This document shows, in pieces, positions 33,327-41,345 of a DNA stretch of 64,000 nucleotides; the first letter of the stretch is position 1, and the number at the start of each line of letters is the position of its first letter. The notes beneath the pieces are model-generated. The model worked only from the letters and a program-made list of their open reading frames with translations, had not been told where the DNA came from and ran no database searches. This stretch comes from Lachnospiraceae bacterium (GTDB lineage: Bacteria > Bacillota > Clostridia > Lachnospirales > Lachnospiraceae). The position numbers and the translations under genes were made by a program. The DNA is taken from NCBI GenBank assembly GCA_017555455.1, contig JAFZGJ010000070.1, forward strand, positions 1-64,000, given 5' to 3'.

Positions 33327-33638
33327 ATGTCAATGGAACAGAGAGCAAGTAATGGGGTTCTGGAAAAGGTAGATAATTTTATTCTACAGAACATTCTTAT
33401 TATGGTAAAAGACACTAACATCAAAAATGGAGAAATGAAAGTTTTTAAGCTGGGTGCTTGTCCATTTTGTTCTAAACAGAGAATTTTCATTGAGGATTCT
33501 GAAAATGAAGATTATGTCAGTGAAAAATGTGTGTTCTGTGAAAAGCCAGTTACTGAAACTGTGTTAGTTTACCAGTATGAATCCGGTAAACAGCTGATTT
33601 GCCTTGAATCAGAAGCCGAAGCATTGCTTGAAAAATAA
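33327..33638 (+). CDS. Zinc-ribbon-like small protein, 103 aa
   Basis: Two CxxC knuckles (CPFC near residue 46 and CVFC near 68) make a rubredoxin/zinc-ribbon-like core between an N-terminal helical segment and an acidic tail. AAAGGAG at nine bases favours ATG 33327 over the TTG at 33321. Function is unknown. Confidence 0.7.
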   Translation: MSMEQRASNGVLEKVDNFILQNILIMVKDTNIKNGEMKVFKLGACPFCSKQRIFIEDSENEDYVSEKCVFCEKPVTETVLVYQYESGKQLICLESEAEALLEK

Positions 33639-33655
33639 TAACAATAACCGAAGTG

Positions 33656-33690
33656 ACCGCTGATTGAAGTTTAATCAGCGGTTATTTTTT
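33656..33690 (+). terminator. Rho-independent terminator
   Basis: ACCGCTGATT pairs with AATCAGCGGT, followed by TATTTTTT. Confidence 0.85.
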
Positions 33691-33724
33691 TACCCATTAC
33701 ATGAAAGGAGTGATTACGTATAGA

Positions 33725-34102
33725 ATGATTTTATACATTTATAGGGTAAATCAAGAAATGCCAGAAGAATATGTGCGTGAAATGCTGGAATGTGAAAGAA
33801 TATGGGATATTACCCCTGGCATTTATAAGAAAATTGATACTTTGGAAGTAAATTACACAAAAGTATCAGAGATTGAAGAAGCAATAGAAAATGATGAGAT
33901 TAAACTTGAAAAATCCGATATTGTTGAAATGTTGCCGGATGAATACATGTTAAATAACCATGTAAAGTCTGATTTGGAAATGGAAGAGCAGTGTAATTAT
34001 TTAATTATGACCGGTCTGGGTATTCATAGGATTGCATTGGATAAAGAAAATGTATTTAGGGAGTTATCATTTGAGGCATTGAGGGAAATGTTGGCAGTTT
34101 AA
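33725..34102 (+). CDS. Hypothetical acidic protein, 125 aa
   Basis: Unknown, acidic, helical. Start choice is uncertain: AAAGGAG (33704-33710) is 14 bases before ATG 33725, while ATG 33701 lies upstream of that site. An intermediate start is not excluded. Confidence 0.6.
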   Translation: MILYIYRVNQEMPEEYVREMLECERIWDITPGIYKKIDTLEVNYTKVSEIEEAIENDEIKLEKSDIVEMLPDEYMLNNHVKSDLEMEEQCNYLIMTGLGIHRIALDKENVFRELSFEALREMLAV

Positions 34103-34123
34103 TAGAAAGTGATTTCATAAGAG

Positions 34124-34163
34124 AGCACATCAATTTACTTGTAGTAGGTTGGTGTGCTTTTTT
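34124..34163 (+). terminator. Rho-independent terminator
   Basis: AGCACATCAA pairs with TTGGTGTGCT (one G-T pair), followed by TTTTT. Confidence 0.8.
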
Positions 34164-34221
34164 ATTTGAAAAATGAACATTCAAAAGGATTTTAGAACTA
34201 ATAAAAACAATATAAATCAGT

Positions 34222-34268
34222 GTGATTTCAGAAATAGACTTGATTTCAAGCATATGGATGAATAGTTG
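34222..34268 (+). promoter_or_regulatory. Promoter-like repeat (member P2)
   Basis: GATTTCAG is followed by CTTGATTTCAAGCATATGG and ATGAATAGT. The same long motif lies upstream of the genes at 41346 and 55485, and in weaker form near 17835 and 37866. TTGATT with a TAGT-type -10 at 16-17 bases resembles a sigma-A promoter. Confidence 0.5.
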
Positions 34269-34345
34269 GTGTATTAAAAATTATTAAATTAAAAATTTTT
34301 GTGTGTGGTGTGTAGACATGTAAAAAGAAAGGTAGGACTTAGGAC

Positions 34346-35185
34346 ATGAAAAGATTTATTAAAGGAAATGCAGGATGCATAGGTTGGCTGTTTCTGTATG
34401 TAGGTATTGAAGTTGGTGTAGCAATAGGGCTGTTTGCAGCATATCTAACATACAGTGTTAATTTCAAGATGGACTTCTTGGAAATATTCAGCTGGTTAGC
34501 AACAGAAAAGACACTGTCAGATTTAGAGTATTCACTAAATATGATGGAATCCTTAGTTAAATTATCTGATGAGATAATTCTTCCAGTCATCGGAATAAGT
34601 GGAGTAATCATTTGCAGCTTATTAGTTATCAGTAGTAGAAAATCTGACAAAAAGATAATAAAGAAGTTAAACCGTCAGCAGATAGGAAGATACATGGTAA
34701 TAGGAAGTTGGTTAAATCTGGTAATTACCATAGTCCTTTATATGATTCCGGAAAGATTCATGGAAACTTATAACTCATCGGTAGGGATGGTGCTGACAGG
34801 AAATTATTTATTAGTAGTCTTAGTGGCTGGAATTATAGGGCCTATAACAGAGGAGGTGTTATTCAGATATTTTCAGTTTAATTCATGTAAAGCAATAGGT
34901 TTAAGATATGCAATTTTAGCAACTGCATTATCCTTTGGAGCAATGCATGGTAACTGGATTCAGGGCGGATACGCATTTGTACTTGGACTTGTATTTGCAA
35001 TAGTTAATAACAGAGAAGATAATTTGTTACCTTCAATAATAATTCACATAACAATAAATTTATCCTCTGTATTAATTAGTAGAAATTGGTCTAACGAGAT
35101 AGCCGGATTGGTAGCATATTTATGTATTTTTTACGCAGGATATCTGTTAATTCAAAGAAAAGAGAAATTAGTTGAAGCAATATAA
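34346..35185 (+). CDS. CPBP-family intramembrane metalloprotease, 279 aa
   Basis: This family (CAAX protease / bacteriocin-processing) cleaves peptides within the membrane. Motifs visible are GPITEEVLFRYF (EExxxR), LSFGAMHGNW (FxxxH) and SIIIHITINLSSV (third His) with about six hydrophobic segments. It is followed after 12 bases by the large lipoprotein gene and may process or protect the surface proteins of the locus. A copy of its 3' end survives at about 37780-37843. Enzyme class is well supported; the substrate is unknown. Confidence 0.85.
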   Translation: MKRFIKGNAGCIGWLFLYVGIEVGVAIGLFAAYLTYSVNFKMDFLEIFSWLATEKTLSDLEYSLNMMESLVKLSDEIILPVIGISGVIICSLLVISSRKSDKKIIKKLNRQQIGRYMVIGSWLNLVITIVLYMIPERFMETYNSSVGMVLTGNYLLVVLVAGIIGPITEEVLFRYFQFNSCKAIGLRYAILATALSFGAMHGNWIQGGYAFVLGLVFAIVNNREDNLLPSIIIHITINLSSVLISRNWSNEIAGLVAYLCIFYAGYLLIQRKEKLVEAI

Positions 35186-35197
35186 AAACGAAAGTGA

Positions 35198-37726
35198 GTG
35201 ATTAAGTTGAAATGGAAAATATTAGAAAAACATAAATATACAAAAAAATTTCTATGTTGTCTATTAGTAATGGGGTTTTCATTATGTCTAACAGGGTGTG
35301 ATGGAACAAACAGTTTAACAGAATGGTGTGATACATATTTACCAGAGCAGTTAAGCATAAGAAGAGATGCAAACATTAAGATATTAGAAAACTACGTGAC
35401 TGAAAATATTATTTCAGAAGAAGCAGCTAAAGAGATTAAAAAATCAATAAATAATACAGCAGATGATTTAATAAAGAAATCAAAAAAAGCTTCTGATGCA
35501 GGGGATTTTAGTATGTTAGGAAATATAGTAGGAGCAGTATCTAAATATACAGTGGCATCTGCTGAGGGAGCACATCCAAGTTTTGTAAAACAGAATGAAA
35601 AAATACTTGACTTTGGAGATCCTGATGGAGATGGAGAAAATTATACATATTATCATGCTGAAAGCGGCACAGTATTAGAGGCAGGTTCATGGAACGAAAC
35701 CGGAGATGAGGCAAATGATTTGCTTACAGATATAGGGTATTACATAGTACCCAATTATTTAAATAGTGAAAGTTTTAATAGCTCAGCAACTGAAGGAGAA
35801 GTAAGCAGAGAAGGAAAAGTATCTCCTATATATATGGTACCTGAAAATTCAATAGGTACTTTCAATAATTTTATTCGTTGTCAAGTTTATGTACTACGTA
35901 GCGAAGCAGCTAATAATGGTGATTTAGCTTTAGATGGTGTAATTGCTAAAATCAAAGATGCTTTTGGAAGTGGTATGAATGACAAGGATAAGTTAGCACA
36001 GCTTGCTAATTATTTTGAACCAGCATTAGATGAAAATGGTGATCCAATTTATTACATTCCTGAAAATTACCCAGACTATCAAATGATTGTTGAAAGTACA
36101 TATAACCCTAGTAAAGGAAATGTATTAGGTTATGATATGGCACTAAGTCAAGATGATTTTAGAAATTGTATGTATGTAAGGTTTGTAGAATTTAGTGCAA
36201 ACAATTTCAATAATATTACTCGACTTAAAACTGATAATACAGATGCTTATGAGATTATAGCGGACCCAGAATCTGGTTGGAGAGCATACCTTATAGAATA
36301 TCCAATATCAGTAGTTGATACCTTTGAATATGGTGATACAGATGTAAAAGTAAATTTTAGGCAATCTGGATTAGGTGTAAATTTAGTAGATGGAACTACT
36401 GTGAAATACAAACAGACAGGTTTAGATGAAAGTGGTCAGCCAGAATTTAATTTTAATGAAAGACAGGTTATAGAAACTGATAATCCATACTTGAATTTCA
36501 ACACAGCAGATAATGAAAATGCAGAAAGTGTAAGTTCTTTTATACTTAAAGGGTATGATGAAATGCCTATATATGATAAAGCAGGCACCAAATATGACAT
36601 ACAAGCTGGCCGTATTATTTTAAGAGACTATCTTGAGCTTACATTTGCACCTGAATGTGTAGAAGGCGAGGATTTAGTAGTATTCGGTCGTAAAATAAGA
36701 TTAAACATGACCGACTGGAGTAAGGGAGAGCAGCTAGCTGATAATATGTACCAGCAGAATTTAACTTTTAAACTTAATTCATCTGCACCAATCGCTGAAT
36801 TTGTAGATCAAGCAGGTGTAAAGATACCAAATTCAAAAGGATTGTATGTAACAGATTTTTGTGATGTTGCATCACTACAGAAAGATGATTATGACCTTAT
36901 GAAAGTAGTTACACTTAAACCTGCTAATTTAGAAAATGATAACAAGGCGGCTACTTTAACTGAAGGAAAATTGCCTGACATAAGTAACCTTGAACACCTT
37001 ACAGTTGAGACATCTATTAGGCCAGTAGCAATGTTCCCTTCTGAGGACATAGGTAGTTCAGACTACAGAGATGATGTAACAGCAGATTCTAAACAGAGAT
37101 TTTACTGCATTGCTACTAAATACGGAATATTTGACTCTAGTGGTTTATACAGTGATTGGCTTAACAGTACTTCAACAACAGCTTCTCTTTCATGGTGGAA
37201 CGCCTATTTAGTATCTGAAAACTTTACGTATAACGTTGGTAATAGTAGGGTAGCAGATTATTTAGTTGGTAATTATAGGTATGAAATAGAAGGAGACCTT
37301 GGAATAATAATTGACTTAGGAACAGTAGCTAAAATACAGGAGGAGTATGAGCAAGCGTCTATAACTGACACCATAAGATTCATTAACACTCTGTTCATTA
37401 TAGTTGGTTGGCTTTTAATTATATATGGGTTCATATTAATACTAGCTTGGGTATTAGATACTACAGCAGATTTAGGAATTAAACTCATGGAAAAATTAAC
37501 ATTTGGACACTGGGTGGCAGTTCAATATGCAGAGGATTTACCAAGAAATCCAATGGACGAAATAACATACTTAACAGCACCAGGATTAGCTATTAAATGT
37601 ATTATAATCATGTCCGCTGGCGTTATTTTATTAACAGTTAATGTATTTGATATAGTATTAGTTCTTATTGAATTATTTGGTGGCATAGCCCAAGGAGCTG
37701 AAAAGATTCTTAAAGGTTTAACATAA
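35198..37726 (+). CDS. Large lipoprotein with C-terminal membrane helices, 842 aa
   Basis: The N-terminus has a basic region, a hydrophobic stretch and the lipobox CLTGC at about residue 30-34. Some 670 residues of extracellular sequence follow. At the C-terminus are at least two membrane helices: TLFIIVGWLLIIYGFILILA near 735-755 and IKCIIIMSAGVILLTVNVFD near 805-825, with an amphipathic end. GTG 35198 starts the frame; TTG 35207 is possible. A lipid anchor combined with C-terminal helices is unusual. It may be a channel-associated component of an envelope complex. Confidence 0.75.
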   Translation: MIKLKWKILEKHKYTKKFLCCLLVMGFSLCLTGCDGTNSLTEWCDTYLPEQLSIRRDANIKILENYVTENIISEEAAKEIKKSINNTADDLIKKSKKASDAGDFSMLGNIVGAVSKYTVASAEGAHPSFVKQNEKILDFGDPDGDGENYTYYHAESGTVLEAGSWNETGDEANDLLTDIGYYIVPNYLNSESFNSSATEGEVSREGKVSPIYMVPENSIGTFNNFIRCQVYVLRSEAANNGDLALDGVIAKIKDAFGSGMNDKDKLAQLANYFEPALDENGDPIYYIPENYPDYQMIVESTYNPSKGNVLGYDMALSQDDFRNCMYVRFVEFSANNFNNITRLKTDNTDAYEIIADPESGWRAYLIEYPISVVDTFEYGDTDVKVNFRQSGLGVNLVDGTTVKYKQTGLDESGQPEFNFNERQVIETDNPYLNFNTADNENAESVSSFILKGYDEMPIYDKAGTKYDIQAGRIILRDYLELTFAPECVEGEDLVVFGRKIRLNMTDWSKGEQLADNMYQQNLTFKLNSSAPIAEFVDQAGVKIPNSKGLYVTDFCDVASLQKDDYDLMKVVTLKPANLENDNKAATLTEGKLPDISNLEHLTVETSIRPVAMFPSEDIGSSDYRDDVTADSKQRFYCIATKYGIFDSSGLYSDWLNSTSTTASLSWWNAYLVSENFTYNVGNSRVADYLVGNYRYEIEGDLGIIIDLGTVAKIQEEYEQASITDTIRFINTLFIIVGWLLIIYGFILILAWVLDTTADLGIKLMEKLTFGHWVAVQYAEDLPRNPMDEITYLTAPGLAIKCIIIMSAGVILLTVNVFDIVLVLIELFGGIAQGAEKILKGLT

Positions 37727-37779
37727 CATTTCGGAAGGATATAGTGACAATGAGATTAAAAATAAAATCATATAAAAGC

Positions 37780-37843
37780 AAATTTTCTACATGATATATG
37801 TTAATCCAAAGAAAAGATAAATTAGTTGAAGCAGTATAAAAAC
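37780..37843 (+). pseudogene. Duplicated 3' end of the CPBP protease gene
   Basis: 37795-37843 matches 35141-35189, the final codons of the CPBP gene plus the bases after the stop, with only a few differences (LIQRKDKLVEAV versus LIQRKEKLVEAI). The similarity fades upstream and includes a stop. It indicates that a second protease gene once stood here and was deleted. Confidence 0.7.
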
Positions 37844-37865
37844 ATAGTAAACAATATGAAATTTG

Positions 37866-37919
37866 AGAGAGGGCTTGAAATCAAACAGTATATAGATAGG
37901 TAGGTGTATTAAAAATTAA
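37866..37919 (+). promoter_or_regulatory. Promoter-like repeat (member P3, weak)
   Basis: GGGCTTGAAATCAAACAGTA then TAGGTAGGTGTATTAAAAAT resembles the P2/P4/P5 elements and lies 26 bases before the leucine-rich-repeat gene. Confidence 0.4.
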
Positions 37920-37944
37920 ATAAATGAAAGGTGTGTGGTGAGTT

Positions 37945-39399
37945 ATGAGGCATAAGTTGGTTATTGCTTCGCTAGGAATTGCTCTGTTGGCATTTGTAAG
38001 TCCGGTAAATAAGGTATATGCGGAAGAATATGCAGTGGTAGGAATATCAGATGACGGAGAGGCAGAGGTAGGAACTGAGTATAGTTTAGGAGACAGTGTA
38101 AAAGGAATAGTTTCACCAGATGGAACCACTCTTACTGTTAGTGGTACCGGAGTGATGAAAAAGACAGCAGCAAATGCAGGAATTGATACCAGTAAGTTGA
38201 CTACAGTAATTTTTGAAGAAGGCATTACAACTATAGCAAATGGATTTTTAAAAGACTGTGGAACACTTTCCTGTGAATTAAAATTACCAAGTACGCTTAC
38301 TTATATAGGAATAAGTGCATTTGGAGGTTGTTATGGCCTGACAGGAGATTTAATTATTCCTGAAGGAGTTACATGGATTGATGAACACGCATTTTCAGGT
38401 TGTTCAGGGTTTAATGGAGATTTAGTAATCCCGGGAACTTGTAAAGACCTTAAAAAAGGTGCTTTCTACAATACAGGATTTAAGAATTTATATCTTGAAG
38501 AAGGTGTAGAGCGTATAGAAATGGAAACATTCAGGAATTGTAAATTTAGTAATCCATTGGTAATACCTGATTCAATGGTACATATTTGGTCATACGGATT
38601 TAGTTATTGTCCAAACATTCCAAGTGTAGATTTTGGAGATGGAATACAAATAATTGGTGATGGTGCATTTTTTAAATGTACTAGCTTGGCTGGAATAATT
38701 GAGATACCTGATTCAGTAACAATTATAGGTAAAGAAACATTTAGTAATGACAATAGAATTTCAATGATTAAAGGTGGAGAAAATATTACAAGTTTAGGTG
38801 TAGGTGCTTTCTATGCAACAGTAAGTGTAGATACATCAGTAATGACCACGAATGAATTATTGAAAACCTATGATTGGGCAGGAAGTAATCGTGTGTATAT
38901 AGAAGTATCACCTGAAAACTTCCATGGGGTATCAATGACAGGTGGCGTAAGCCCTATTACAACAATAGATGTAACTCTCCCCTTAAATGGTTTATCATTT
39001 GCGATTGATGAGAACAGAAATTTATCAGCACGGACATCAGTTATTCAAAATAACTGTAATTGTCCTATAGATGTTTATCTGTTAGATATATCTAAAAGTA
39101 GTAATGAGCCTGATGTAGTTGCAGAAAATACTTATACAGAAAAAGAGTGGAACAACTTAAGTAAGGCAGATACATTATCTAAGATAGCTTTAAAAGTTAA
39201 TGATCAGGAGTTATTTACAATATTTAATAACAGTGAAAGAGATGGAGATTTAGCATTGAAAGTTGGTTCAATCAAATCAGGATTTTCTTCTACAGAAGAA
39301 TTAGAACTAACACCCGGTGCTCAATATGGTAAGAACTTTGGTAACAAGGAACTGATTAAATTTCAATATGACTTAGTATTTGAGTTTAGAGTTCCATAA
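37945..39399 (+). CDS. Secreted leucine-rich-repeat (BspA-like) protein, 484 aa
   Basis: A signal peptide (VIASLGIALLAFVSPVNKVYA) precedes about eight LRR_5/BspA-type repeats from residue 70 to 310 (patterns such as LTYIGISAFGGCYGLTGDLI and IQIIGDGAFFKCTSLAGII). The C-terminal 150 residues form a beta module (TTIDVTLPLNGLSFAIDENR) homologous to the whole mature protein encoded next. BspA-type repeats mediate binding in gut bacteria and their hosts. There is no membrane anchor, so it may attach through the shared module. GAAAGG lies upstream. Confidence 0.85.
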   Translation: MRHKLVIASLGIALLAFVSPVNKVYAEEYAVVGISDDGEAEVGTEYSLGDSVKGIVSPDGTTLTVSGTGVMKKTAANAGIDTSKLTTVIFEEGITTIANGFLKDCGTLSCELKLPSTLTYIGISAFGGCYGLTGDLIIPEGVTWIDEHAFSGCSGFNGDLVIPGTCKDLKKGAFYNTGFKNLYLEEGVERIEMETFRNCKFSNPLVIPDSMVHIWSYGFSYCPNIPSVDFGDGIQIIGDGAFFKCTSLAGIIEIPDSVTIIGKETFSNDNRISMIKGGENITSLGVGAFYATVSVDTSVMTTNELLKTYDWAGSNRVYIEVSPENFHGVSMTGGVSPITTIDVTLPLNGLSFAIDENRNLSARTSVIQNNCNCPIDVYLLDISKSSNEPDVVAENTYTEKEWNNLSKADTLSKIALKVNDQELFTIFNNSERDGDLALKVGSIKSGFSSTEELELTPGAQYGKNFGNKELIKFQYDLVFEFRVP

Positions 39400-39431
39400 A
39401 ATTTTTAATAAATGAAAGGTAGGATAAAGGT

Positions 39432-40136
39432 ATGAAAACAAACATTCAAAAATTATTAATGACAGGATTATTAACTGGTGCAGTAATAATGAACAGTACA
39501 GTTCCAGTATTAGCAGATGCAATTAATGTATCAGATGGTGCAGGACAAGGAAGCACTACAATGAGTGGTACAGTTAGTACAGTTACTTCTATTGACGTAA
39601 CAGTTCCAATCGGTGGTATTAATTTCCAGATTGATGAAGATGGTTTATTGCAGGCACAAGGTATTGTAATTGAGTCAAATACAGCAGTACCATTAACAGT
39701 TAATATGATTAGTGTTGAATCTTTAGAAGCTGGTGACTCCACAGATGGTTTAGCTGCTACAACACACAAAGCACCAACATTAGTAAAAGCTGATACATAT
39801 ACAGCTGATGAATGGAATAACTTATCAAAAGCTGAAACAGAAGCACAGATAGCTATTTCCTTAAAACAGGTAGATGTAACAGCTGAAGGTGAAGCTGGTA
39901 CAGAACTTACAGAAGCTACTACAGATGAATTAAAAGTTTCTACACCAGTTGAATTAGGTGACTTAGGTACTAAAAAGGCACTTGCTCACGTAGAATCCGG
40001 TTACGGTGAAGCTGCTAAATGTGCTATCAACATCGAAACAGACAGTGCTTATACTAACTACGGTAAAGCTTGGATTAGTGCAGATGATATCACATTCAGA
40101 TACTTAACAACTTTAGAATTTGCATTTGATATGTAA
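39432..40136 (+). CDS. Secreted structural-type protein, 234 aa
   Basis: A signal peptide (MTGLLTGAVIMNSTVPVLA) is followed by VSTVTSIDVTVPIGGINFQI, TADEWNNLSKAE and a final FRYLTTLEFAFDM, the same module as the C-terminus of the upstream repeat protein (TEKEWNNLSKAD). Codon use is unusually ordered (many GCT, GGT, AAC, GAA), as in highly expressed genes, so it may be the abundant subunit of a surface fibre or layer. This is an inference. It has no sorting motif or anchor. Confidence 0.7.
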   Translation: MKTNIQKLLMTGLLTGAVIMNSTVPVLADAINVSDGAGQGSTTMSGTVSTVTSIDVTVPIGGINFQIDEDGLLQAQGIVIESNTAVPLTVNMISVESLEAGDSTDGLAATTHKAPTLVKADTYTADEWNNLSKAETEAQIAISLKQVDVTAEGEAGTELTEATTDELKVSTPVELGDLGTKKALAHVESGYGEAAKCAINIETDSAYTNYGKAWISADDITFRYLTTLEFAFDM

Positions 40137-40142
40137 GACACT

Positions 40143-40172
40143 TGGCAGGCGGCTCGAAAGAGTCCCCTGCCA
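40143..40172 (+). terminator. Hairpin after the structural-type gene
   Basis: TGGCAGG pairs with CCTGCCA around an imperfect inner stem. No T tract follows, so it may attenuate transcription or stabilise the mRNA. Confidence 0.5.
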
Positions 40173-40211
40173 CAATTATTAAATAGGAAATGATATTAGG
40201 AGATTGATAAC

Positions 40212-41114
40212 ATGAGAGATTTAAAAAGAATTTATTTTAAAGAAAATGATAAGCTTGATAGCTTGGTTAAATTACAGTTATTTGAAAAAGATAACAGAGA
40301 GTTTGGAGAACATGAAGTTGAAGAATCCAAACCGGGCGTATTAGGATATGTGGTTTATAGTGAAAGAGTATTTGATGTACTTGAGGAAAAACCAGCAGAT
40401 GCAGAAGTATTTGGATATGTAACAGTAACATCCAAAGAAAACAAAACAGAGAAAGTAAAATTAGAGGATGTAAAGTACACCATTGAAAATAAAGTAGCAG
40501 TTAAAAAGAATAAAGGAAATCAGAAAATAGTTGGTTATACATGGTTAAATGATCAGACTTTAGTAGCCTTGGTAGAAGATAAGGTTAACTTGTTAATAAT
40601 CATTCTTCCTTTATTAATCCTCTTTTTAGGAGTTGGAATATTCATGTATAGTTCAGTTAGTAATAATCCAAATACCGAACAGACAGAGGATAAAAAGCCG
40701 GTATTCAAAGATGGAGAAAAAGGAACAGGTGAAATCGGTAAGGAAGCAATAGATTTTGGTAACCAGCCTATGTTCCGTATGAAATTAAATTGTACACCAA
40801 CAGTAGAAAATGGTATGATGAATATTCGTATTGAAAGTCCTGCAGAAGAAAATGCTGATTATGGTTTCGTAGTTAAGGTAACTGTATTAAAAGAAATAGA
40901 TGCTGATGGAAATGTGATAAAAGACATGTCAGATGAACCAGTTCAGATTTATGAAAGCCCATTGATATTTGCTAATGAAAATATAGAATATTGCGAACTT
41001 GATGAAATGGTAAAAAGTGGCAAATATATAGGTAGAGCTACATATGATGTTTATGATATGGAACAGAATTTCATTGGACAGACAGCGGCTATGGTAATGA
41101 TTAATATAATGTAA
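40212..41114 (+). CDS. Single-pass membrane protein with C-terminal beta domain (paralogue 1), 300 aa
   Basis: The N-terminal ~130 residues are cytosolic. One membrane helix (LLIIILPLLILFLGVGIFMY near 133-155) leads to an extracellular domain. That domain (FRMKLNCTPTVENGMMNIRI, then KSGKYIGRATYDVYD) is homologous to the end of the protein at 47502. The pair flanks the giant adhesin-like gene, suggesting a shared scaffold. Function is unknown. Confidence 0.75.
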   Translation: MRDLKRIYFKENDKLDSLVKLQLFEKDNREFGEHEVEESKPGVLGYVVYSERVFDVLEEKPADAEVFGYVTVTSKENKTEKVKLEDVKYTIENKVAVKKNKGNQKIVGYTWLNDQTLVALVEDKVNLLIIILPLLILFLGVGIFMYSSVSNNPNTEQTEDKKPVFKDGEKGTGEIGKEAIDFGNQPMFRMKLNCTPTVENGMMNIRIESPAEENADYGFVVKVTVLKEIDADGNVIKDMSDEPVQIYESPLIFANENIEYCELDEMVKSGKYIGRATYDVYDMEQNFIGQTAAMVMINIM

Positions 41115-41121
41115 GAGGTTA

Positions 41122-41151
41122 ATGCCCGGGTAGAAATACTCGGGCATTTTT
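41122..41151 (+). terminator. Rho-independent terminator
   Basis: ATGCCCG pairs with CGGGCAT, followed by TTTTT (41122-41128 with 41141-41147). Confidence 0.8.
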
Positions 41152-41230
41152 CATGCCTATTTTTAGGAATTAGGAACTTGAAATTGAAAAATTGAACTTC
41201 AAATATGAAAAATTGAACATTTGGGAGTAA

Positions 41231-41293
41231 GGGATTTCAGTGGTGGAATTAGAGATATGCCGTGTTTCATGCATATGGATGAATAGTATGTGT
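41231..41293 (+). promoter_or_regulatory. Promoter-like repeat (member P4)
   Basis: GGATTTCAGTGG is followed by GTGTTTCATGCATATGG and ATGAATAGTATGTG. It closely matches the elements at 34222 and 55316 and precedes the giant surface protein by about 50 bases. Confidence 0.5.
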
Positions 41294-41345
41294 AATTAAA
41301 TTTAATAAAAAATATTTTTTAAAAGGTATGGGAGGCATGGTAGGA

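Noticed and set aside
35198..37726. Conjugation channel subunit
   Set aside because: The lipobox and C-terminal helices fit loosely, but no VirB4, VirD4, relaxase or other transfer gene is in the window.
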